From the NCBI GenBank assembly GCA_935421135.1, contig OW285194.1, positions 10,501,376 through 10,565,375 on the forward strand: DNA of 64,000 bases. Direction: 5' to 3'. The notes under the pieces are model-generated. The model had not been told where the DNA came from. It did not search any database and saw nothing but the letters and a program-made list of their open reading frames with translations. Position numbers and translations under genes: made by a program. Below, one piece after another: positions 12,501 through 22,216 of this stretch; the first letter of the stretch is position 1, and every line of letters starts with the position of its first letter. Source of the DNA: Bugulina stolonifera (Eukaryota; Bryozoa; Gymnolaemata; Cheilostomatida; Bugulidae).

Positions 12501-15500
12501 CCAGCTAAGCAATTCCGATCGCTTAAGGCCTGTTCAAATGAGCCATCATTATATTAGCTACACCCTACAATTGACATCAGCAGTTATGCACTTAGGTTCT
12601 GAGTAACAGGAGCTGTACCAAATTTGATTGGAGCTAGCTTTTCTTGTGAAAACAGACAGAAATAAAATCATTTGAGCAGGCATTTGTTCAATTTACAAAA
12701 AGCTTGTACTACTAAATAGTACAGCTACTAGTTTCATATCCATAAATCTACAGTTGTTACACGAAAAGTACCTATACAGTATGCTATCAACCGTGATGCC
12801 AATACTAGCAATCCCTGGAATGACATCTGCAACTTGTGGAAATGTATTTGCTTCCTCTCCGTCACTAAGAACCAGGATACGAGACTGCGAAACTCTATCC
12901 CCAGCATACGTGCTAAGGATCTACAAATAAGACAATGCAGAAACAACATTCCCATATCTACTGAACAAACCTGGTCAAAGGGTGTATAATGTGGTACATC
13001 TACAAGTAAATGTATACGTGCATATTTACACATCCTGTAAACTCTTATATATGTACGTACATTTGGTGTGAGTATAATGTGTGCATATACAATGACTTGC
13101 GGTCTGTGGTTGAGTCACTTACATGTAGCAACCAACGTTTCACTCACCTACATCAACTAGCACAACTATGGCTTATAAATTATTAGTGGTACCTTGTATT
13201 TGTTTGACAGATGCTATAAACATGAACCATTTGATAATAAAAAACTCCTCCAACCTACTTGTAGTCCAGATAAATAAGATATTTAGTGTCTTCGCGACCT
13301 AAATTTCAGGCACAGGCCAATTTGCTAAAATATCTTCTGGCACACATCCGTCGCAGAGTCCCGAACACACCAGCCTGGGCCAAAAGCAAAGTCCTCATCT
13401 TCGTGCAAAATCCTAGATCAATGGCCCTTTTGGCCTAAGCCAGAGAGCCATCTTGTGATTTTTATTTGCGACCCGAGTCCATCCAAGAGGTCGCGAAAAC
13501 ACTAATATTAGTTATCAGTTATAAGGCCCCATTTCAGTAAAAATGACATGTTCAATAACTGAGCTCAGTGTCCTGCAGGACTGCGGTAAAGGCACATTTC
13601 AAAACAGATAGTTCGAAACAGCACGTTTTGAAACCGAACAATTCGAAACTGTGTAGATTATATTTACAAGAACACAACTCACAGATAATTAATTATTTTG
13701 GCGTTCTACAAGTTAGTAGTAGTACCAGCAAAAAATAAAAATTAGTCAAGTCAGGGGGTTGGAGTTTCGTACTGTCTGGTCTCGAACTGTCTGGTTTCGA
13801 ACTGTCCGGTTTTGCACTTTCCGGTTTCAGTACGTCCTGTTTCGAACTGTCTTTTTCGAACAGTCACAAAATCCGGGACTGCTACCCAACACTAGACCAT
13901 GTAGAATAGATTAGAAAGTTGTCAGTGATGGGATATCACCACGCTCTAGTACGATGATCTGCCTATGAATGGCACACTACATGTGTAAGCCAGCACAGTA
14001 GCTTTCGAAAGCTTAAACCACATTTTCAGTGCAGGGCATGACTTAATAAAAGACAATAATATCTTTGAAACAGCAGAGCCCATACTTACGTCTGTACACT
14101 TGTTTAAAGCATCCCCTATCCCAGTTCCACCATTAGCATAGCTGGGTACCACAGCAAGAAGTCCATCCTTATCCACTTGACTTCTTAGCTCTGTCATATT
14201 GGCCAGTACCGTGGAAACGTGATTGAAAGCTATAATTCCAACAGCTGTTCCAAGCTTCAGAAATGTTGTAATATATGTTTTCACTGCAGACTCTACCATC
14301 CCTATTCTGTTATTTGTCTACGGATAAGGGATATTGTAGCAAATACATGTAATATCTATAACCTGTTGTCAATTGTAAATGGTGTCTGGAGTCACAAAAT
14401 ATAAGGTCTATTAATACTGCTTGATTTTTGCGCAAATTTTTTTCTCTCTAGTCTCTAGTCCAGGGGTTCCAAACCTGGGGTACATGTGCCCCTAGGGGTA
14501 CATTTTAGAATTCTAAGGGGTACAATACAGGTTGTAACTTAATACATTTTTGACAGTAATTTTCAGTTATAGACTATCAATTATGAATTATCATCAAATG
14601 GCTCACTGATGCAGATGAAGTTGAGCCAAACCAGTGTGAGAGCCACAAAACACTACAATCTATGAAAGTTATATTATATAGTTATCATCACATGATTAAT
14701 AAATAAAGATTAGTGCTGGGCGGTTTAGATTTGCATGTGCATTCAGTTTTCTTTGCTGATTTTTCAAAAAAACTGAATGATATCGAAGTTGTCTTCTACC
14801 CCTCGGCTTAATTTGGTTTTTTAAATTTAGGAACAAACACCGAATCGAACCGAAAATTAAATACCCAATCTTGGGAGTTGTCACACTTTGCATATAACTG
14901 TAATGACGGCCATTTTTTAATTTTTTTCATAAATCGTGATTATTAAATGCTAATTATTTATAATAATATGCAACTATGACTACTAGAATTGAGTGAAGCT
15001 ACAGTAAATCATCGTTGGGTGACAATGATGGCTGCAGCTAAGTCTGTATTCCACGAATGATATCGCATTACAAGGGTTTAAAGAAGCGTACAAATAGTAG
15101 CCATTTTTATGTTGTTTAATAATTAACAATTATTAAACATTAATTATTTATAATAATATGCAAGTAAGACCACTAGAATTGAGTGAAAACTACAATTAAT
15201 AACCACTGGGTGAAAATCATGACTGCAGCTAAGTCTCGATTACAAGGATAACATCGAGTTATAAGAATTGAAAGAAGCATAATGTGAATTCACGTGTTCG
15301 CAACACCAGCCAATATCCAAAGTGGGTGCGCTAAGCGGGCAGGCGCAATTTGAATTTTAAAACTGAATTGTACCGAACCGCTACATTCGGTTCTGGTTTG
15401 CATTTTAAGTTTTCACGGTTTTTGAACCAAAAAACTGAAACACCGTGCAGCACTAATAAATATTTCATACCATACTGCATTTACAATATTTACTTCTTTA

Positions 15501-18500
15501 AGTGGCACATTTTGATAATGCACACATGGAATATTAAACAGATTAAACCAAAGAAATCCTTGATTAAACACAGTTTTGCAAAGAGGTACGTTGCTTGCTA
15601 CATGACACTGCTAAAAATAGTTGGGAACCCCTGCTCTAGTCAAATAAAAATTGCTTAGTAAGGTAACAGGCACAAAGCTAAGCGAGAAGCAATAATGTCT
15701 TACTAAAACACAATAACTGGTATTTGTTCAGTGTGATACTTTTGTAAAGGTACTCATGCACTGAGCGCCTTATATTATTGACAGTGACTCACTCGCTGGA
15801 TTGTAACCAGACCATGAGTCACAGTCTGGTAATGTTACTCACAGTCATGCTTCCTGAGACATCTAGTGCCAGACAGACAACGTCCTGCTGGCATTCTACT
15901 TCAGTGGTAGTGGCGTTTACAGTAGCAGAAACACCCTGGGATGTCTGTGTCGTAGTACTGCTGGGTGTTACTACTTCTCTGTAGTTTTGAAGTATGGTGA
16001 ATGTAGGAGCTGCTGGTAATGCTCCTCCTCTTTGCTGTTTGTGGTCTACAGCTGTAATTGTAGATGCTTTTGAAAACAAAATGTCAGAAGGTTTAAAATT
16101 TCCATCTATTACAGACTACGACTAAGAAAAGACATCTGGAAGAGTGTAGGCGTTCTACTGGTGATATCCATTGAATAGCATTAGTTGACACATGTAATTG
16201 TGCAGCAGGCACAAGGTATTTAGTAAGCACTGGCTTTTACAAGCGCTGTTAATTTCATATCTGTTGCGCTGACTAGTAATAAATACAATGTATATCCAGC
16301 ACTAAATGAAACTGATCAAAAATACGTACATGTAGTACCAAAAGAATTATTGTTGTTCTCTTAGAAATATTGCGTTAAATAAATCTAAATATATTCTATT
16401 ACCAAAATCCTCCAGACTGTTCATAACCTCCCAGGCACTTTTCTGACCACAAAGTAAATTCTGTCTGTTTGGAGCGAGCGGATCATGTGTTTTGTCAGAG
16501 CAGAAAGACGTAACCTAAACATAAAAATAATTTACAACAAGTATGCAAATAAAACTGTAGACCACAATACTTACTGTACTTTTTTCACACAAGCACTTCG
16601 TGCTTGGTCTGCGACGCAAGCTTCACTGCAAAATTTGCTCGTTTCGCTCAGATCAAATGATGGCTTGTGTTCATGTACTGTGTTCATACATGTACATGAC
16701 CTCTGGTGGCACAGGCATGTTACAATTATTCCATGAGGAGTTGTGCCCCCTTGCATTAAGAAGACAACTCCAAGTCAATAGCGCGAGTTCTAACGCCAAT
16801 GTGTGGGGTGGGGTGGGCCATGTACCCACCCGCCCTTGGTCAGGGTTGAGGGCCTAAGGCTACCGACCCGCCCCGGCAGCGATGCCTGGGGACCAGGTTC
16901 CAAGGTCCTACCACCACCCAGAACCGAGATTCTCGCCGACAGCATTATAACATATATTATGGATCATGGGTCCGGGAGGGTCTTCGCCGTCGGCATAGCC
17001 CGAGATCCAACACTTATTTGGCGTGTGGGGTGGGTTGTGTACCCACCTCACCTTTGGGTCGGGGCCGAGGTCCTAAGGCTAGGGACCCGCCCCGGCAGCG
17101 ATGCAAGGGGACCCGGTCCCGAGGTCCTAGCACCACCCGGAGCCGAGATCCTGACCAGCAGCATTGCAACATATATGAGTTGTCCCGATTTTCAACCCCG
17201 AATCTGATTGGAGGACGGCAGACCGCAAACCGCGGACCGCGGACTGCGGACCGCGAACCGTTTCGTCTTTTTATATATGATGACTTACTTATGTCACATG
17301 ATTTGCTTGTGTCACATGACTTACTTGTGTCACATGACTTACTTATCTCACATGACTTCCTTGTGTCACATGACTTACATGTGTCACATGACTCACTTAT
17401 GTCACATGACTTCCTTGTGTCACATGACGTACTTGGGTCACATGACCTACTAGTGTCACATGGATCACTAGTGTGATGCAAGCATGGGAGTGTTAGATAT
17501 TTTACAGCACTGCCAATGGTTAAGAGTGATTTAATGTGTCTAACAAACCAATAACCATGAAACAACATGCTAAACCACAGTTATCGTGCTCTTTATAGAA
17601 ATTATTATCTTATGCCATTCTATTACCTTATAGCTATCGGTCGTTTGTACAGCTATTTCATTTACGGTATACACCATACATGTATTAATATGAATAAAAA
17701 AGAAATCTGTTACTCACAGAACTGATATACTCAGCATAGAGCATTGAAACAGAAGCAGTTGAAGTGGCATCATCAGGTACAAATGAACATGTTGGAGGTT
17801 TAACTGTCATAGATGACTCATCATATTTACAGATTGTGGTCGAATCTTGGGAGTCAACAACTGGTCCATAAAACCCATCTTGCTGGCAACTAAAATAATA
17901 CATTTAATATTAAATTACTTGAATAGAGCAAAACATCAATAAATTTAGCACATGCATGTTTCATTATTTTGATCTGTGAATTTCAGCAATTTCAGACTAT
18001 ATTTTCACAAGGAGGCTCTCTAGCAGTGAAGATAAGGCCTAGTACCCAACGTCAGAACAAATTTTCAAAGCGGAGGCCCAGTGACAGAGTCATCCACATT
18101 AAGTAGTATCATTAGAGAGAGAGAAAGAGAAGATAACTACCAATTCATTCTAGTTAGCAGCATAATAGCATCCTGTCTCTAATACCATACGAGGCATTAA
18201 CACATTGTATTTGAAGTTTTAAATACATGTAGTAGTGAGTCTTATTTGGACGCTTGCAGTGTAAAGAGATGTAAAACTTTGATAAAAGCGTTACCGAGTG
18301 AATCGTATTGTTTCATCATCTATATAGATTGGTGAGGTACCAGGATGCTTCACAGGTACATCTTCGTCAAATAGTCCCCACTTCAAGTGAGCAAACTCTC
18401 TCACCAATCTTCTATCTAAAAAAAACACCTGATTCTATTCCTACAGAAAACATTTTAAACTGACGGAATGTGACAAGCTACATAAAGTTACAATGCAAAG

Positions 18501-20822
18501 TAGGATAGAAATACAGGTTGAAAAATAATTGTGATGAAGCAGGCATTGTTATATTTTTGAAATTAAGTTGACTTTAAATAACCACAAAATTGTTGTTGGA
18601 AAAATAAACAAAGCCATACTATTACTGAGCAGGTTTTTCTTAATTCCCTCCTGTTAGTGGAGTGTCAGTTTTAATTCATCGCCACCAATTCTACTTCACA
18701 TTGGAATACTAATGTAGTAGAATAGTGTTCTTCTGTTATCTACCTTGTTTAATGGTTGGTTTACCACTGTTGCTTAGCAGATAGTCTAGAGTGAGTAGAA
18801 TATAATCTCCCTCTACTCCACACAGTCCAGGTTGAAGGGTGTACGGTGTGTCCCCCCATGCACGATTTGCCTCCCCAACTATTATTCTAGCTCTGTCAAC
18901 TTTTTCTTTGCCAGATGGCTAAAACAGAGTTTGTTAGTGTTTAAAACTGGTCACAATTTGTTTAGAGGCGAGTATAAAACGAGTTTGAGGAAAACATTTT
19001 TCTCGGACACCATGTGTTCATGTGCAAGTAAAGTAATGTAGATAGTATGATGGAATTACATACATGTACAGCTGTGTGCACAGCTGCATGCTCAGCTACA
19101 TGTATAGCTACATAATTATGCATAACTACATATACATGTACATGTATTATTGTGTAACTACATGGAGTAATGTGTAACTGCATATATAAATAGATGGAAG
19201 CAGCATATTAAAGTAACTGAATTAGTTGCATAGTTATGAATATTAAACAATTACATAATACATTCATTTGTTCTTGATATCAGAAAGTTTAGGCCACTCT
19301 CAACGTTTAAAAAAAAGCTTATTGAATAAAAATTAGTATGTAGAACATGTAAACTTAGAGAGCATTAAAATTGTAGACGGTACTCTAATATATTTTCTAC
19401 CTAATACAATATTAGCAATTTGTATAACTACTAATGTAGTTTAGAACCTGTTCCCATGATGCGTCGCGTGTCCAAGATGGTGGAACAAGAATTGTGACGT
19501 TGTCAAAGTAGACTTGCTGATTGGTCGTATCAAATAAAACATCCGAGGCAGAAGTAAACACAGTCTACAAAATGTCATGCACTGCAGGTTAGAGGGTTAA
19601 TTTCAACTTACAAATTGTAGGTCTTAAGATAAAAACCGACATTGTTTAGACTCACATCCATGTGTAGTGAATGAAGTGGATTGTATTTACACATGTTTTC
19701 AACTCATTCACTGCATTACAACGTTCCTGGGGACATACATGTACATATTTCAAAGAAATCCTAGGCAAGGCTATTCTTGCTTATAGTTATTAATCTAAGT
19801 CTTCTGCCTATTGAACTTACAGCAATTGAATCAACTTGAGTGGATCATGACGTAAACTTCCTCATACTGTTAACGACCCATCTACACCGTATCAAATTAC
19901 CTCAGAGCACAATACTAACATCAGCTGACAGTCGGAATACCAATGATATCATCACGATTAGGTTTTAGACGAAAACCTTGCCTAGTTGAGAATTTAGGTC
20001 TAGATGAAAAATTTCCAATGCATTTACATGATTGACTGCTTTTAATAGCTGTCAGATCCAAGATTCTCAAAGAATTAGTAAATTTTAACCCGCTCCTGTG
20101 TGGACAGAAAGATTTACCTACACATATATATATTTGTACTACAATATTGCACTTGTGCCTAACCACAAACAATAAGGAGTTACATGTACATGTACATGTA
20201 CATGTATGTGCCTAAAAGTACCTTTATCTGTGCCAATAGCTGTAGATCCTCAGGAACTGCATCATCGATAGCTACGAGTACGTTACCATACCCACCCTCA
20301 GCGCTGAGAGTTATGTCCTGTCTGGTACCTCCTATGTTTGAACCATGAGTAGGCACCAGAAGAGAAGTAATGATGCATGCCCAGTTACAGAGCGCACACC
20401 ATGTGTTGACCTGCAATGATAGAATTTCATTCGGATGGGCAAAGTGGCAACAACCAGTGTCTATGTGAGGAATTGTTCTATGGGAGATTCATACTACTGA
20501 ACTATTATAGCTGAACTTTCTACTAGTTTCAACACGCTCTATGGCGTTATTAATTATGTAGAGAATTTATAATAATATGATTTTACTAGTTACAGCGTAA
20601 TCAGTTTAAGAAATGCTTTCCCAATGATACATATTACATAATACTAACATAGATGTATGTTACATAATGTTACATAATATTACATAACACATAATGAAAA
20701 ACAGGTATTGTCACATACTATTACATAGTAATACATACATTGTACGAACGTCTAGATTATTGTTGGAAGAACAGCAGTAAATCTACACTGAATATTGACT
20801 TACTTGTACTTACCCACATCAT
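6549..20822 (-). CDS. CLCA-family protein, complete (22 coding exons, 1096 aa)
   Basis: Coding exons in order: 20814-20822, 20222-20410, 19448-19564, 18744-18918, 18295-18415, 17718-17889, 16403-16514, 15843-16066, 14090-14317, 12772-12920, 12063-12207, 11711-11920, 11345-11506, 10945-11065, 10255-10340, 9686-9797, 9008-9154, 8621-8764, 7930-8090, 7464-7688, 7144-7280, 6549-6693. All have GT/AG borders, every phase matches, and the sum is 3291 nt. Layout: signal peptide about 1-26; CLCA N-terminal domain with RExxH at 169-173; a Cys-rich stretch (SFCSDKTHDPLAPNRQN); VWA with MIDAS D367-x-S-x-S, T438 and D469; beta-sandwich region; fibronectin-III-like segment (PPEKINDL, WTAPGDD); Thr-rich stalk 929-1003; membrane helix about 1012-1037; tail of about 60 residues. 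Mammalian CLCAs are secreted or membrane-tethered, self-cleaving regulators of anoctamin-type chloride currents. That role here is inferred from family. Length exceeds the usual 900-940 because of the stalk and tail. Confidence 0.9.
7144..7688 (-). other. Thr-rich stalk and transmembrane exons of the complete CLCA gene
   Basis: Exon 7464-7688 encodes about 75 residues dominated by Thr, with an internal repeat (two TTIKPTTTSKPPTTTT-like units), likely an O-glycosylated stalk. Exon 7144-7280 encodes one hydrophobic helix (SVIGIVSFVALVVGI...) then CMKSSS, a typical stop-transfer. The tail is completed by exon 6549-6693, ending HGYNGYF and TAA. The protein is therefore likely a type I membrane protein. 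Confidence 0.82.
9236..9277. repeat. AAAC/AGAC tetranucleotide microsatellite
   Basis: Runs of AAACAAACAGACAAAC-type units within an intron of the complete CLCA gene. Intronic and not coding. Confidence 0.8.
13283..13507. mobile_element. MITE family 1 copy 2
   Basis: It starts AGTGTCTTCGCGACCT and ends AGGTCGCGAAAACACT, and shares interior blocks with 1154-1428 (GGCACACATCCGTC, TGGGCCAAAAGCAAA, GCCATCTTGT). It is shorter than copy 1 by internal deletions. It lies in an intron of the complete CLCA gene. Confidence 0.7.
13580..13885 (+). repeat. Interspersed repeat built of TTCGAAAC-type motifs, copy 1
   Basis: About 300 bp containing iterated short motifs (GTTTCGAACTGTC and variants, in both orientations across the two halves). 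It opens with GGTAAAGGCACATTTC and closes with AACAGTCACAAAATCC. A reverse-oriented copy lies at 49064-49318. No ORF. It lies in a CLCA intron. Confidence 0.65.
14461..15633. mobile_element. hAT-type non-autonomous transposon with perfect 8-bp target duplication
   Basis: The left end is CAGGGGTTCCAAACC; the right end, inverted, is CAGGGGTTCCCAACT. Both flanks carry the identical octamer CTCTAGTC (14453-14460 and 15634-15641), the target duplication length expected of hAT elements. There is no transposase frame inside. Much of the interior is a second element (14711-15455). It lies in a CLCA intron between the first and second VWA exons. Confidence 0.85.
14711..15455. mobile_element. Smaller element nested in the hAT element
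   Basis: The ends are GTGCTGGGCGGTT and, inverted, GTGCTGCACGGTG, with near-terminal blocks CGGTTTAG and GAACCGAAAA/ACCGAACCG. Its middle has a tandem duplication of about 190 bp (near 14920-15100 and 15110-15270; both contain ATTATTTATAATAATATGCA). Target duplication is unclear (TA at most). Confidence 0.55.
16801..17190. repeat. GC-rich tandem duplication, unit of about 222 bp, in a CLCA intron
   Basis: Two successive units begin GTGTGGGGTGGG and share GACCCGCCCCGGCAGCGATG and CACCACCC...CCGAGAT blocks. GC content is far above the surrounding intron. Long open frames on both strands here result from the base composition and are not taken as genes. It is followed by CCGCGGACCGCGGACTG-like short repeats. 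Confidence 0.65.
17279..17470. repeat. 18-bp minisatellite, about 10 units
   Basis: The unit is GACTTACTTGTGTCACAT with point variants, repeated head to tail. It lies in the intron between CLCA exons 17718-17889 and 16403-16514. Because 18 is a multiple of three it yields repetitive open frames on both strands, which are artefacts. Confidence 0.85.
18387..18401 (-). other. Degenerate zinc-protease motif (REFAH) in the complete CLCA gene
   Basis: The codons read AGA GAG TTT GCT CAC, giving R-E-F-A-H, followed by LKWGLFDE. Mammalian CLCAs have HEWAHLRWGVFDE here, with the two His and the Asp/Glu as zinc ligands. Only the first His is replaced; the Glu, second His, Gly and Asp-Glu are kept. Confidence 0.85.
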
Positions 20823-20980
20823 GATGCGTAAATCCTCTCAGCTAGTCAATTGGTAGTATTCTACAAGACTAATTATTTTGGCAGCAGGTGACAGGTAATG
20901 TTGGCAGCATACAGGTGCAGCTAGACAGAACTGAGAGAAAAGGGGAATATGAATTTTTTGTTACTAGACTAGCATTGTAT

Positions 20981-21654
20981 TGTAATGGTTTCTGTAATTT
21001 GGTGCGGTCGTCCTTGGACGACTATCGACCCAGAAATGAAGTGCCTATGAGTGGTAATAGGACTTCGCATTACATGAAAGATCGAGCGGTCTCAGTAGCC
21101 CAAATACTACCAAAGATGACCCATCTGATCTCAAGTCCGACCTTCAGACTATACAATGAAAGAGAGTGATCCGACCTAGTAGGCGGTTCGACTAGCGAAC
21201 GACCTGGCAAAAGGAAGTGAAAGTCTCTGTACCAAGTATAGATGTGTCTTTATTGAAAGCCAAGTGAAGACTGAGACAATGAATAGAAAAACAATGCCCT
21301 TTATATAGTATAAGAACTTCCGGCCGACTTCCGGCCGATGTGACGTCGGGAAAAGACGACGTGTGGTCGTCCGGAAGTTGCGCAACAAGATGGCCGACTT
21401 CCGCCCGACGGCCGACCCAAAGTAGGTCGGGTTTTACAAAAGTTGCTTAAAATGGTCCAATTCATGTACAAAATGAATATCAATGGATTCTGAGAGGTCG
21501 GGCCTCTGTACATGGGTATAAAAGGCATTAAAAGACTTATATATAATTAGATAATTATATACAACAGTATAAGAGTAAAGTACAAGCAGATATATACATG
21601 TATGCACACAATAATGAGTGTCAGATGAATGATACGGCTCAGCGTACCATTACA
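20981..21654 (-). repeat. 3' LTR of the LTR retrotransposon
   Basis: Direct copy of the right-hand LTR, bounded by TGTAATGG and CCATTACA. It is the 3' LTR because the element reads on the minus strand. The adjoining purine tract is at 21655-21667. Confidence 0.88.
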
Positions 21655-22216
21655 TAGCCCCCTCACACTGTGTCATGGGTGTCTCTAGTGTCAAGTTTAG
21701 AAGGGTACGGTATAGGGTGGATTCTCTAGATACGACATCCAAGTCTGCTTGTATGAGCTGGAGCTGTTGGGGGTGGTTTAGATGCTCGTTGGCTAGTCCG
21801 CGAAGAGCTATTTCCCGAGCATAGAGAGGTTCCAGATGTTGGCGTAGAGTGTCCCCCACCTGTTGACGGCTGGCAAGGTAGCGAATCCGAGGCTTGAGTT
21901 CAGCAAGTTGTTGCATGAGCGACGGATCCGGAGATGCAGGACATGTGGTACTCGGCTGAGTTAATACAGGAGATGCAGGAGGTGGGAACTGGACGGCAGG
22001 AGAGTCTGGAGAAACTCTGAGTGGGTTCCGGACAGGTACATGAGGAGAGCAGTGTGGCGAGACCTCTAGTGTGGGTCTAGACTGTAGCGGTTCGAGCAAC
22101 AGAACCGGAGAAGTCGTACAAGAAGCTGCACATGAGACCTGAGGTGGAGAGCCTTCGTAGAGAGTGCCGGACTGAGCAGTAGGCATACTTTTCCTTGGAG
22201 CAGGGCGGTCTTCCAA
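21650..22216 (-). CDS. C-terminal frame of the LTR retrotransposon (188 codons), overlapping
   Basis: A different register from the zinc-finger frame, overlapping it by about 150 bp. The N-terminal half is Pro/Ser-rich; the C-terminal half (about 120-185) is predicted helical, with Leu/Gln/Arg heptad-like spacing (PSLMQQLAELKPRIRYLASRQ, then LIQADLDVVSRES). It passes through the polypurine tract and stops at a TAA formed by the first bases of the 3' LTR. It is probably the true C-terminus of the preceding frame, after a programmed or mutational shift. No known domain recognised. Confidence 0.45.
   Translation of the reverse strand: MEDRPAPRKSMPTAQSGTLYEGSPPQVSCAASCTTSPVLLLEPLQSRPTLEVSPHCSPHVPVRNPLRVSPDSPAVQFPPPASPVLTQPSTTCPASPDPSLMQQLAELKPRIRYLASRQQVGDTLRQHLEPLYAREIALRGLANEHLNHPQQLQLIQADLDVVSRESTLYRTLLNLTLETPMTQCEGAM
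21655..21667 (-). other. Polypurine tract
   Basis: Minus strand GTGAGGGGGCTA directly before the 3' LTR, the expected place for plus-strand priming. It lies inside the last codons of the element's final open frame. Confidence 0.6.

Larger units (their letters stand above)
12772..16066 (-). other. VWA (von Willebrand A) domain exons of the complete CLCA gene
   Basis: Three exons (15843-16066, 14090-14317, 12772-12920) encode VVCLALDVSGSM, then VGIIAFNHVSTVL and NGGTGIGDAL, then ILVLSDGEE. These supply D-x-S-x-S, Thr and Asp, a complete metal-ion-dependent adhesion site. In mammalian CLCA1 this domain binds and stabilises TMEM16A at the cell surface; that partner is inferred here only from family knowledge. 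Confidence 0.85.

Noticed and set aside
16803..17568. Open frames of 134-184 codons on both strands
   Set aside because: They lie in a CLCA intron over a GC-rich tandem duplication and an 18-bp minisatellite; no domain, no splice fit.
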